Source: Lumbricus terrestris (Eukaryota > Annelida > Clitellata > Crassiclitellata > Lumbricidae). Taken from it: DNA of 64,000 nt. Of the stretch, positions 52,111-62,985 are shown in pieces. The notes under the pieces are model-generated. The model was not told where the DNA came from, did not search any database, and saw only the letters and a program-made list of their open reading frames with translations. Where the stretch lies: positions 16,451,149 through 16,515,148 of the forward strand of contig OX457052.1 of NCBI GenBank assembly GCA_949752735.1. The letters are read 5' to 3'. Within the stretch, counting starts at the first letter, position 1. Each line of letters starts with the position of its first letter. Both the position numbers and the translations under genes were made by a program.

Positions 52111-53873
52111 TTAATGTTTTCATTATCGCTACCTCGTAATTTCTTTACGAATAGATGACTATCATAACCGGATAAATTGTGTAATATTACTGGGATGAAC
52201 TTGGGGACCTGATAGCTTAGATTACATTTTTCATGAGCGGCGCCTCTAAATTTCCCAGTTAAATGACAGTGGTCTCTTACTCGTTTGTCATCATCAAAGA
52301 ACTCACACCCGCAGATATGGCAATTAGTAGCTTCGTCGAAACATTTCTGCTCAGTTTTACCGAATATCATTTTCTTTGGAAATTTAAATCGATTATAAAT
52401 ATCTTTTACTTCCTCTACAAGACTGTCAATAAATATCTGCGCTACATCATCGTCTTCGCTCTTCGCCGTGAACGTTACGGGGGCGTGCGAATATAGGTCA
52501 TCATCAAAACATTTTATATAATAGCAGAAAGAACTTGGAACATGCTTTTGGTATTTATTGGTATAGGACTTACCGGGATCAAGCTGGCAGGTGTCTATAG
52601 GTTTAATTAGGCTCTCGAAATCTGCTATAACCACCCAGGGCACACGCATTTTTCTGTAATAATTTTTAAAACTCAACTTAGCTCCTGGTTCCGGAAGTTC
52701 TATTTTTTGAGCGGCGTGTTGGGAACAGTACTCGCTGTGTTTGTGTAGCGAAACTGGATCTCTATATCCCTGCAAACATCTTTTGCAATAGTGCATTGAA
52801 TGAGTAGACTTGTCTGTTTGTTTTGCCATCAGTCTGTTGAAATTTTTAATCCAACAATAATGTTTCTTTTCACCATCAGAAATAAGTAATAGATCAATGT
52901 ACTTATCGTTCTCATGATTTGATATATATAGTGGGAATAGGTCTTTCTCATAACCAAAAACATTAATACTAATATTATTATTTCTCTCAAACTTACTTAT
53001 TATATTTGCGTCGGCAGCAACTGGGAATTCAATACCAGACCAATTAAGTTTCTCCGACTGCCTAATTAATTTTTTCGTAATTTTTTCTGGATGATCATCA
53101 ACTGGATTTAGAGCTCTTGCCACACAATACTTGAAACATTTTTCATCTTTGTTTTTCATGTTAATAATAGCCTTTTTATTGGCTAAATACTCAGGGAGTG
53201 GAATATAAGATCTGCCTTTCAACGGTTTATAAACATCCGTGTTGATTTCTAATTTTTGAACCGATCTGAGTCGCCAGTTACTCCCACGCATCTGGTAGGC
53301 TGCCATCGACTCAAGAATTTTATCTTTCGCGCAGTTATAAATTTCGTTTACATCGGTAGAATCAAGAATCACATCATTCTTTGAAAGAAATATAGCATCG
53401 ATGGCGACTACTGCTCCAGTTTTCATATCAACACGCTCCATTGTGCAAATAAGAGCAAAATGGACCTTAGTTTGACGATTTTTTGCCAACAAATCCACCA
53501 CCTGCGTTTGAATGGTGCCGAGAAAAGATGCAGCATCAATACCGACGGCCCCATCTACCGTGTATTGTTTCGTGACGCCTTTGATAGCTGAAGCCGTCTC
53601 TTTGATTTTAAGCGCCTTCGTGCGAATTTTGGCAAATATAGAATTCACTTTGGCTTTTAATGCTTCTACCTTTTCATTCACCGTTTTCTTTGGTTCTTCA
53701 GGTATATACCCCTCGATCCACTCTGCGAATGTATTAATCGCTGATTTTGTTTTAACGAATATTTTCTGCACTATAGAGGCTGGAACGGGCTTGAGTATTG
53801 GGGATTCGATGATGGGAACGGGGGCGTCGAGTAAGATTGGGGGTGTCTTGTGAGCTTCAATTTTTGCAACCAA
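52059..53873 (-). pseudogene. Protein-primed DNA polymerase B, N-terminal and exonuclease part
   Basis: 604 codons. A polar N-terminal region, GRSYIPLPEYLANKKAIINM typical of Polinton PolB, a C2H2-like finger (HYCKRCLQGYRDP..HKHSEYC), ExoI VIADFESLI, an endonuclease-VII-like zinc module (CHICGCEF..VRDHCHLTGKF) and ExoII HNLSGYDSHL. The polymerase would copy the element from a terminal-protein primer. No ATG is needed here if the upstream SAP-like frame is its true start. Confidence 0.88.
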
Positions 53874-53965
53874 GTGTATACCTTCCGTAGTCTCGTATAC
53901 CCAACCAAGCCGCTCTGCTTGGCGATTTTTCTCAATTCGATAACAGTTTTCTTCGAGTAGTCCAT
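53771..53965 (-). pseudogene. SAP-like N-terminus of PolB (frame-broken)
   Basis: ATG 53965 in context CACAATATAAAATGG. It encodes YSKKTVIELRKIAKQSGLVG then YTRLRK, a SAP/Rho-like helix pair used for DNA binding at the start of several Polinton PolBs. After RLRK (near 53890) this frame loses sense while the PolB frame becomes family-like, pointing to a second 1-nt indel. An upstream in-frame ATG at 54010 would add 15 residues. Confidence 0.65.
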
Positions 53966-54091
53966 TTTATATTGTGATATATTGTCTTTAAGTCGAGTTG
54001 TATGTTCCATTTTTCAGTATTTTATATACACAAGAGAAAAAAATTATATGTAATATTTGAAAAGACGAACGAATAAAATGAATTAAAAGAC

Positions 54092-54498
54092 CGAAGGCTT
54101 GGATTTTCCGCTCGCTATGTTTGGCATTGAATAGGCCTTTGTTTTCAATTAGCAGCCGGCTCTTCGGCTATTTAAAAAATGTTCCAATTATAATCGAGGT
54201 CGTGGCGTAGCTCTTACCGTGGCTGTGTGAAACGTTACATTAGTGTGGCCTGGGTTTAGGTTGAAAGCACCATGTCGTAAAATTCAACCTATATTCAACC
54301 AATAGGGCAGATTTTACCCATGTTTTGGGTTTCGTGCACGCCGGATCACAAGAATGGGAATTTCCCACAGTTTCGATAGTAGAAGTTGAACCATGTTTGG
54401 GATAAAATGGTGAAAGTTTAACCATGTTTGGGTTGATTGGTGAAAGTTTAACCATGGTTTGGGTAAAAGACCCCCAGTTTATCCAATTTGTAACTACT
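54092..54498 (-). repeat. Right terminal inverted repeat (407 bp)
   Basis: Inverse of 37714-38120 with no difference seen by eye; ends ...CCAATTTGTAACTACT. Confidence 0.95.
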
Positions 54499-54504
54499 AT
54501 AAGT
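54499..54504. repeat. Target-site duplication ATAAGT, right
   Basis: Exact match to 37708-37713. Confidence 0.93.
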
Positions 54505-54628
54505 GTTAAGCTACCGAGCCTGTTATGTAGCCGACCTGCGTGTCGTGCGAAGTAGGCCGTATTTCGTATAAGTTATGTAATCATTCTGCGGTCTGTTAGA
54601 TTGAATGTTAATAAACGCAGATTATTAT
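54505..54628 (+). repeat. tRNA-derived SINE (family A), 3' part after Maverick
   Basis: GTTAAGCTACCGAGC ... GGCCGTATTTCGTATAA ... CATTCTGCGG matches 33973-34085 of the uninterrupted SINE. Confidence 0.85.
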
Positions 54629-54636
54629 ATCAGCCA

Positions 54637-55191
54637 GGAACCGTTTATAAATGACGTCACGCACCTAGGGGAGCGGGTCAAACATTTGTGGCGACTTGTG
54701 ATTTGTGACTAGGGGTACAAGAAACATGACGTCAAATCATCACATCAAAATCAATATATTATATATAACTTTCTTTTAAAATTTCACCTAAATGTACAAA
54801 ATAATGTAGCCTACTAAATAATTGTATAGCCACTTCAATTGAATTTTGTTTCAAACCACATCAAAGATGTCATTTACGCAAACTCTCCGTAAGTAATATG
54901 CCGTATGAGCAAATAATATTTTAAGTTTAGATTGTTACGCAGATAAACAGCACATTTAAAAAAATAAACAAATAAAACAAATAAACAAATAGCCTATCCT
55001 TTTCTGTCTAGAAACACAGAAATTTAATTCTAATGAATGACGATGAACCAGATAAACTCGCTGGTTTGGATTGTTTCGAGTTATTGTTATCACTGAACAT
55101 TTTTAACAATTGTGAGCTTTTCATGAATGTATTGTGATTGCAATAATAATAGTAATTATACTCTCTCCAATTTCTTCCTTCTGCTATATAT

Positions 55192-55241
<50 letters not shown>

Positions 55242-55435
55242 TCATTACTTTATTTGATAATTATCAGGAAATTGCAATATAACATTCTGAGCACTAGCTT
55301 TTTCGGGGTTCTGAGCTTTGTGACGTCACTTTTGAGGGTATGACTTTGTGACGACTTATGACGAGGAGAGGGTGGTCAACAATCGTCATAAATTATGCGA
55401 CATTATTTATGGATGGATCCTTAGCCACGTTTTAG
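54637..55435. mobile_element. Possible DNA transposon remnant (GACGTCAC ends)
   Basis: AGGAACCGTTTATAAATGAC at the left and the inverse of AGGATCCATCCATAAATAAT at the right are weakly similar. Repeated 'gtgacgtcac' and 'ttgtgac' motifs occur near both ends. No coding capacity. Contains (TA)n at 55193-55238. Confidence 0.4.
55193..55238. repeat. (TA)n repeat
   Basis: Uninterrupted TATATA for about 45 bp. Confidence 0.95.
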
Positions 55436-55816
55436 CAGCTGCTAGGTAGGACCGTAGGAGGTGGGGAATTTATCTAAATTAATAAGAGTCATAAGCGGAG
55501 ACTTAGTCGAAACTTGGGGGAGCGGACAAGTGGCCGAGGGACGATCACCGAGGCGTGAAGGGCCAGGCAGAGGGAGGGATTTGGGCAGGAGGTGTGACCT
55601 CCCCAAATGTCGAAAAACAATTCGACGCTGCAATGGTAGCATTTTAGACTCATTTCATCGAAGATGCTCATCATTTCAGTGCTAATGGTCTTGGTTTAAA
55701 ACTTTAAATATGTATCCCCAACGAATGTCGAAATGTTTCGAATTTCCAAAATGCAAAGGTAGATAAATAGGCTATCATTTTAAAGAAATTCCTCATCATT
55801 TCAGTGCTAATAGTCA
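55436..55816. other. Intergenic, nothing recognised
   Basis: Short open frames on both strands without family motifs; 'cctcatcatttcagtgctaa' is present twice (about 55664 and 55790). Confidence 0.5.
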
Positions 55817-56035
55817 GGGCCGGATTAACAAATGTGGGGGCCGTGTTCGGCAAAACTGTGGGGGCCCAAACCCTACAGAAGCACGACAAAATAACTCACA
55901 AAACGTGTTATATTCAGCGAATCAACATTCGTCTGGTATTAATTCATTACCGTACTTCTATTTTAGCAATATCAACAGGTCTCTTAATGGTGTTAATGAA
56001 TTGATACATCTTAAGGTTCAAGATACGATTTAACA
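55817..56035 (+). mobile_element. hAT-like element fragment
   Basis: Starts CAGGGCCGGATTAACAAATG and continues GGGGGCC..TTCGGCAAAACTG; an inverted relative is at 35671-35903. The other end was not found. Confidence 0.7.
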
Positions 56036-56662
56036 TGCTGTCTGGAGGACAGTCGAACACAACCGAAATCACTATGAGCAAGTCACAGTACGCGTAGAGT
56101 AGTCGGTCACTACTCTACAATAATAGGAAAACCGTCTCCAAGGAGAAATGGCTACCTAACGAACGTCATAGTACTCCCGCTAGTTTCCGTAGCGCCACCA
56201 ATATCATGGAACTTCACCTGTGGCGTGTCCGCCGCATGTTTACAATTTAAATTTGAAAACATTTCAATAGCTCTATCTTCTCAAATTCTTATCAAGTCAA
56301 AGATATAAGAAAAAAAAGACTGTTGCAGATCAATGTCATTTTTATAATCAATTGTGGCCTAGATATGAATTGCCTTTAAGCCTGTGAAACATGATTTTAA
56401 AATTTACTCCTGTCTATGTTATAAGCCAAAAACCCTAGGGGTACTCTTTGGCCAACCCTGTGGGTCCGTGTAATAGCCGTTATAGGCATCCTCATCTCTC
56501 TCGCTGCTTTCTGCTGATCATCTATTCATCTTGAACGTTTTTCCCTGGATTAGGACTGCCCTTATCCATTTTCCCAAAATCTTGCGTTCTGTGTAGTCGT
56601 TCCCTCCATTTTAAATAACCTTCCTCCCGCACTAATGGCTAAACTAATGACTCAAACTAATG
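56036..56662. other. Intergenic, nothing recognised
   Basis: AT-rich; no gene or repeat family recognised. Confidence 0.6.
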
Positions 56663-56897
56663 TGGGGCGCAGTGGTGTAGTGGTGGCGTCGTTGCCATGA
56701 AGCCGGAAGGTTCGAGGTTCGAATCCACCTCAAGTCGCCGCGTAGGGACCTTGGGCAAGTCCTTCATCTGCAATTGCTCAGCGCTTCGGCGTGAAAGTCC
56801 GATGCAGCGTCCGCGCTGTTGTCGGGAGCGCCTCTGAGTAGCGGTTGAGGGGCTTGAAGAGGCGCTATAACAAGTGCGCATACAAACAAACAAAGAC
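56663..56897 (+). repeat. tRNA-derived SINE (family B)
   Basis: TGGGGCGCAGTGGTGTAGTG head (box A-like), GAGGTTCGAATCC box B, a body ending 'ggcttgaagaggcgctataa' and a CAAACAAACAAA tail. Confidence 0.9.
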
Positions 56898-57132
56898 TTG
56901 TGTTTTCTCAACAGTCCTGTCATTCCTTAAAGAAGGCAATTCTTGCCCTCCGGAGATTCCGTGCTGGGAACTCCTCTGAATAGTCTTTCTGCGAGAAGCC
57001 AATAGCCTATGCATTAGGGTGGTTCCCAAAAATAAATTGTTTTAAAATTTTCACTGATGGTACCCTCTCATTTTTTTACCTTGTCTTAGTGATGACTAAG
57101 TTAAAAACTTTAGTCAGATTGATTGATATTAC

Positions 57133-58135
57133 AGGGTGGGCCATAAAAAAGTAACCACGCACGATTTGTAGCCCATATCTTGGCCACAAGTAAGAATTTT
57201 CAAATAAAATTTTGCAGTCTTAAAGACAATTCATATTTACACACGATGTCCAGATTTTCATCAAAATATTTCAAACCCAACAAAAGTTACACGACTTTTA
57301 GTGAAGCCACCCACCGATTTTTGACGATTCAAAAACGCAACGCAACAAAAAGTAACAAAACGTGATTTTATTCTATTCTATTCTATTTTGGGATTTATAA
57401 AGCGCCTCTCACTGCACAACCTAATCAGAGGCGCTCCCAGTGCGAAGAACTCCTGGAAAAAGAAAAGTCTTAAGACAACGAGCAGAAAAAGTAAAGCCTC
57501 CAGATAAAATTTGGGCACGAATAATAGTAGGAACGCCATTCACAGTAAAGGGCAGACAGAGGCAAAGGCGCGATGTTGGGCTGTGGCAGTCCGAGATCGT
57601 GGTACAGAAAGATCATGACGGTCTAAAGAGCGGAGAGGACGTCCAACGGTAGCAGAGAAAGGCTTCCTAATAAGATCACAAAGGTAGCGTGGCGCCTGAC
57701 CCAAAAACATCTTATTAGTAAGAAAAAGAATTTTATATTGAATCCGGGCAGTCAAAGGAAGCCAGTGAAGGTGCTCAGCCATGAAATTCGAAATGTGAGA
57801 GAAACGAGGGAGGCGGGCAATCAAACGTGCAGATGCATTAAGTACCGATTGAAGAGGAGCCAGGCGGAGTTTAGGTAGGCCAATGTATAGGTAGGCCAAG
57901 TCACATCTCAAATAACTGTTTGGAAAATATTAATGAACTTGAGAGTGATTCACAACTTCTGTTCAATGTGCCCACGACCAGTGCCAAAACTTCTTTTAAG
58001 TCTCTTTGCAAAGTTCTTGATGCATTCCAAAGGCAAATCTTCCCATGTTAACTCCAATGCGCCCATCGATTCTCTAACTGCTCTTGGTTTAGGTTGCAGA
58101 TTGAGATATTTCTTCAGCATAGCTCTCCGCAATTG
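57133..58135 (-). mobile_element. Degraded Tc1/mariner-like element carrying a LINE insertion
   Basis: CAGGGTGGGCCATAAAAAAG at 57133 is a mariner-type end. A minus frame at 57950-58132 ends RLKRSFGTGRGHIEQKL, the mariner C-terminal signature. The opposite end was not found. The interior is split by LINE sequence at 57366-57911. Confidence 0.6.
57366..57911 (-). pseudogene. LINE ORF2 C-terminal fragment
   Basis: A minus frame (57540-57911) reads VLNASARLIARLPRFSHISN, HLHWLPLTARIQYKILFLT, APRYLCDLI and SRTATAQHRAFAS, the region after the reverse transcriptase palm in CR1/L2/Rex-like LINEs. The tail is (AATAG)n at 57366-57388. Confidence 0.82.
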
Positions 58136-59100
58136 ATTATAAATCCATCGGGTTCAAATCCGGAGATTTTTATAACAATTGGCTTTCTCAATGAAACCAG
58201 AACAATCGAGCCGATCTCCTTTCATTCACGGCAAATCTCTTAACTCTCAGCACAAGTCTCAAATTTTGCGCTCTCACTGTTTATCAGAGTAAACGTTGCT
58301 CAGTGTATCTCTAGGATCTTGCTCAGGAGGTGTCTGAATACACATTTTGTCTGTCATTGACACTTTGGCCATTTTCATTTTTTAGAAATTTGAATTGCAT
58401 TGCTTTAATAACAAAATAATATGAAAAACTACTCTTATCATGTTTCAGCATATAGCCTACATGTCTTAGTAATAGCCTACATAGAGGACTTCTCTAAATA
58501 GAACTGCAAACACCATCCAGAATGAAGAAAGATTGAACAAAAACAACGAAAACAAAAGAAATATTTGTTTCGTATAAACAGTTTTACTGCTTTGTAAAGC
58601 ATTTACCATGTTGGCTTTATGTTGATGTCCCATGATAATTTTGACTTTAGATTGGTGTTCTTCAGTCAAAAATTTTATATGTAAACGACACTAGACGCAA
58701 CATGTCTTGACAATTTTTATGAATGTTTTTGACGCAGGATGCCATTTTAAAAAGCCGCTACTGTGAGTTCTAAGGACAATTCCCAATGGTTCGATGCTTA
58801 ATAATTAAAACTGGGAATCACCCAGAGTAGCGAGGGAATATGCCAAAGAGAATTGAAAAACAGGCAAAGAAAATAAAGAACTATTTGTTGTTTTTTAATA
58901 GCAATTTCGTTGATTTTCAAAGTTACCTTGAAAAGTCATCGTAAAGTTTTTAAAAAATTTAAAAACTTGTTTTGTCTTCATTTTGATGTCTAATGCTTAT
59001 TTTGACCATGGATTCGTGTTATCCGAGTCAGATATATATCGAAACGACACCAGACGCTAGATGATATTGTACGGAAAACCGCCGGCTCAAGCGCGGCTGG
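58136..59100. other. Intergenic, nothing recognised
   Basis: AT-rich; no frame with a recognisable motif. Possibly more mariner debris. Confidence 0.55.
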
Positions 59101-59744
59101 CAGGAGAGGGGATGGCGAACTCTCCCACCAGGTGGTAAGGCTTGCGTGTCGCTCCAGATGGGCGCAAGTCCGGCCTCCGTCGTCTATCGAAGGGCTTAAC
59201 AGTGCTCCCACTACCGTACGAAGACCCGAAGACACGATGTATTTTCAGACGATATATTGTCACAGCTCCACACGTCACAGCAGGCATGCACGTGATATAC
59301 AGCGAACAGTCGTACCCCAGCAGCGGACGGTCGTATACAAAATGGCGGCTCCCACAGCGAAGGCTGACTACGGGGCACCCACTGCGACGAACGCAGGCAC
59401 TACACGGCAGCGGCAACGGCGAGCTCCGACGACCGATCCTCGGCGACTGCGACGGTAGCTCCCACTGGCGACTGACAGCCGCAACGACGACGGTCTCCTC
59501 TGCTGCGACGACGACACCCGGCAGCGGCGGTGACTGCTGCTCACGACGACGACTGCTCCTGCTGGCGACGGACGACTCGACTCCCGGTGACGAACGACGA
59601 ACTGAGCTCTCCCTGACTTCCCGGTGACGACGGAGCTCTCTCTCCAGGTGACGACTGAGCTTCTCTCCTGCTGACGAACGGAGCTCCCGCTGACTTCCCG
59701 GTGACGACGGAGCTCTCGCTGGCGACGGACTGAGCTCTCTCCAG

Positions 59745-60403
59745 GGGCCAAATTCACGACGGTATCTCAGACATGTCTTATCTCCTAGTTGCGACTAGCG
59801 GGCAACTAACGGATAAATCGAAATTCACAACGACATCTTAGCCAGCTAAGACACAACTACGCTAGTCGACCTACGAGGGTCGTGTATGTCTACTAGTCGC
59901 TATCGTAAAGGCAAACATGGCCGGCGGGACATCTTCGATTCGTCCACTTCGACACGGTTTAAACTATTAAACAGCGTGGTTTAAACTATTAAACAGCGTT
60001 TCAGAGGCACCAAATTTAATTCCGTTGGCTGTGGGACGATGAGCTGATTTATGCTTGTGGTTTTCGCCGTCACAAAATACCATTAATGTGTAACAAAACG
60101 CATTTTAGATCGCATATAATCTACCGCCGAAGATAATATCTTCCGCTGGCGATGCAACGTCTTTGTTTGTTTTGATACGCGGACAGCCCATTGTCTAGCC
60201 CACTGGCTAAGGCACGGCCGCCTATTAATATTATGTGCGCATGCGCGCTAACTATAACCACGCTTTAATTAGCGACTAAGTAAGTGATCCTGTAAGTGCG
60301 AGTGGTGAATACGGGGTGTCGTAAAGTCTACGACACGTCTTTGCTATACGCATCTTAGCGCTAAGTGGTGTCTTAGCCAAGTCATCTCCCATAAATTTGC
60401 CCC
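59745..60403. mobile_element. Harbinger-like non-autonomous element (659 bp), TSD CAG
   Basis: GGGCCAAATTCACGACGG at the left and CATAAATTTGCCC at the right are inverted. CAG flanks both sides (59742-59744 and 60404-60406), and removing the insert restores the tandem text CTCTCCAG|GTGAC. A 3-bp duplication with GGGCC-type ends fits PIF/Harbinger. A 21-bp motif (GTGGTTTAAACTATTAAACA) is duplicated at about 59955-59998. Confidence 0.65.
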
Positions 60404-60537
60404 CAGGTGACTACTGAGCTCTCGCTGACTTCCAGGCGACGTCTGAGCTCTCTCTCCAGGTGACGACTGAGCTAATGCATGGAGGCCGCGCTCCTATTTA
60501 TACCTGCCCGAGCGGACAGGGATCCGGACCGCGCTAG

Positions 60538-60880
60538 CGCCGGAGGAGGGAAGGGGGCTAGGCGCGCAAGACCCGCGAAAGATCCGCGCATGCGCACTAT
60601 AGGGGGCTGACGTCAGAGGTCCGACGGAGGAGGGAAAGGGGCTAGGCGCGCAAGACCCGCGAAAGATCCGCGCATGCGCACTATAGGGATGCTGACGTCA
60701 CAGGGGGGCCGACGTCACAGAGGGGGCCGACGTCACAGGTATCTTTGGAGGCGAAGGAGGAGGAGAGGGACTCAGCGCGCAAGACCCGCGAAAGATCCAC
60801 GCATGCGCACTAGAGGGGGCTGACGTCACAGGGGGGCCGACGTCATAGGGGGCCGACGTCATAGGGGGCCGACGTCACAA
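60538..60880. promoter_or_regulatory. Triplicated CRE / NRF1-like site array
   Basis: Three repeat units each contain GCGCGCAAGACCCGCGAAAG, an NRF1-like (G/A)CGCATGCGC (60587, 60671, 60799) and then GACGTCA sites. Full TGACGTCA occurs at 60608, 60693 and 60821, and CGACGTCA at 60710, 60728, 60838, 60854 and 60870. It looks like a promoter or enhancer; no attached gene was identified. Confidence 0.5.
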
Positions 60881-61355
60881 GGAACTTAGGAGGCGAAGGA
60901 CGGGGAGAGGGGACTCTAAGCACGTGCCGACGACGGCGCGAATCGACCGCCAAATCGATACCGGCGACGACGTAAACAAGACCGCGGCGGCGACGGCGGA
61001 GGGGAGAGGACTACGACAGCTGCTCAGGCGAATTTCGCCACAATATGATGATTCATAAGAATTTCTTAGCTTCAGAACGCCATTTTGTAAAGAGCCTCCA
61101 TTTTTAATTTTATGAGAATTTCGGATGGCTCCCTTTCTTAAAATATTCTCTTTTTGGTCCTAACTATGTATGTGTCAAGCGACAACCCGTGTTCAACAGG
61201 TGCAGTTTACTAACCATATTCTGACTTGTACCTCTTAGAAGCCTTGGACTATCAGGGTAGGCCTATGTAAGCTGAAGAATATTTGGAATTTACACTTGGG
61301 AGATCTAGCAAACTGCATCTTCTGAATTATGTATCGTACAAAAAATAAATTTCAG

Positions 61356-61428
61356 ACATGAATTTTTGCAAACGGAGCGTCGTCAGCAAAGAGACAGGAT
61401 GAAAGTGTCCCGGGATGACTTTTTCAAG
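61356..61428 (+). CDS. Candidate orphan coding exon
   Basis: Acceptor AATAAATTTCAG and donor AAG|GTAAGC bracket 73 nt that read HEFLQTERRQQRDRMKVSRD then DFFK in one open phase. No partner exon was found and the protein is not recognised. Confidence 0.25.
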
Positions 61429-62985
61429 GTAAGCCCATGCTCCCTTTGGTTTGTAGTATCATATCATGGCCTATTCAAAGTCCACTACAGACAATTTAGC
61501 TGCTGCAACGAATGTTCTACTCCCCGTTCGTCTGCGCTGAAAGCGAAAACACCCTCCTCCAACACCCTACTCTGCCACCACTCGTAAATCGTCTCCAACA
61601 GCTGCACGACCGTTAAACTCAGTCATCCACATCACCGACCGACCGTTGGGCCCCCCATCGTCTATTCCCTCTACGCGCCTTTCGTCCGAGCAGCAACCGA
61701 AACCACCCTCTTCCAACACCCTCGCTGCCAGACGGTCATTAGTTCTAACTGTTCATCTGTCATCACACTGCTATAGTGAAACGCAAGGGAGCCCTTTCAA
61801 GAGACTTTCACGAGAGACTTTCACGAACTTTGTAGAATTAAATAATTATTATTATTAGACTTGATTGAAATTTTAAAAGGGAAAGAGATGACAATACTGT
61901 TTAGAGTGACAGTGTAAATTACTCAATGCTCATTTGGGAAAATATAAAAATAGTTTGAATTAACTTTAACTAAGAAAACGGGGATGTGAGAGTTTTAGGC
62001 CAGTCAAAAATACGGGAAATTCAACATTTACTATGGCAGACCTTTTTTGGTAGAATATTGTACGGAAACATCTTCTTAACCTACAGTAAAAATCCGAATG
62101 AATTCAAACATGGGGAAATAATTATGTTTAAATCGTTAATTATTGTGATGCGATTTATGACTGCGCGTATAGCGTTTCGCTTAGTCATCGCCTATGCATT
62201 ATGAGCGTGGCATTTAGTGCGGGGTAGTTATCGACCACACTCTGCAGAGTTCTTGCATAAAATTTTATTTATTTTTGTCTCAAAGATCGACATTTACATT
62301 GTTCAGATAATAAATATAATTATCGATATTTAATTTGTTTAAATCGGTAATTTCACTGTGTTTCCAGCAGATAAATCGTATTTCCGCCAGCAGTGATGCC
62401 ACAGCTGGGTTTTTTCTACTAGATCTGGGTTTTTTGGCCTTCGTTTGGGTTTCTGGTTTTTTTTTGCAAGATCTGGGTTTATTTTGGTGAGATGACATTT
62501 TGTACTTACAACACATGATTAGTCTGTGAAATTCAATGTAAAGTGGTTGTAATACATAATTTTTTTCCACTAATTTTTATTTTAAACTCCACAATCAAGA
62601 TCTCATGTTGTCAATTCACAAATAATTTATGACCTGAAGAATAGTTCTGCACAGAAATAGACCATTTTGACATTTCAAATAGGTCAGGTCACTCGTCTCT
62701 TTCCTTGCTTAGCCGTATTACATCTATAACATGCATATACAGTTATACACTGTAGGTCAGGTCAATCCTCTATAGTGGTATAATAACCAAGTTGTTGCAG
62801 AGTATTAATATTCCAGGTGGTTAAAACGTTAATCGTTAGATTGTTGGTGTATTAAGAAAATTTGGCTGGAAACCTCGGACAACTTTAAAACTTTGTAAGC
62901 TTAAGCCACGTGTGTTATGTGCTTACGATTCTGGTAGACTCGACCCGCTGCGCATGCGCACACGAATGTATCTATTAAGCTTATT
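61429..62985. other. Intergenic, nothing recognised
   Basis: Short frames only. 'ctgggttttttggcc' repeats near 62400-62480 recur near 63390-63430. Confidence 0.5.

Larger units (their letters stand above)
37714..54498. mobile_element. Maverick/Polinton (adintovirus-type) element, 16,785 bp
   Basis: Bounded by 407-bp inverted terminal repeats starting AGTAGTTACAAATTGG (AG...CT ends) and a 6-bp duplication. It encodes the full core of this group: protein-primed PolB, retrovirus-like integrase, packaging ATPase, adenain-type protease, double-jelly-roll capsid and penton. It also has PLA2-like, fibre-like and HNH proteins. The PLA2-like gene and animal host suggest the adintovirus branch. Genes lie in three blocks: INT-PLA2 leftward, capsid block rightward, fibre-protease-HNH-PolB leftward. 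Several genes carry lesions, so the copy as given is probably not autonomous unless some are sequence errors. Confidence 0.95.
59101..61025. other. GC-rich, CpG-rich block
   Basis: Composition changes abruptly from the AT-rich surroundings. 59430-59745 and 60404-60475 consist of a degenerate ~30-bp tandem motif (GGTGACGACGGAGCTCTC) that gives Arg/Ser-rich frames on both strands; I do not call a gene. A transposon (59745-60403) splits the array. Confidence 0.65.

Noticed and set aside
59132..59757. Arg/Ser-rich ORFs on both strands
   Set aside because: Degenerate tandem GC-rich motif opens several frames at once; no domain or splice support.
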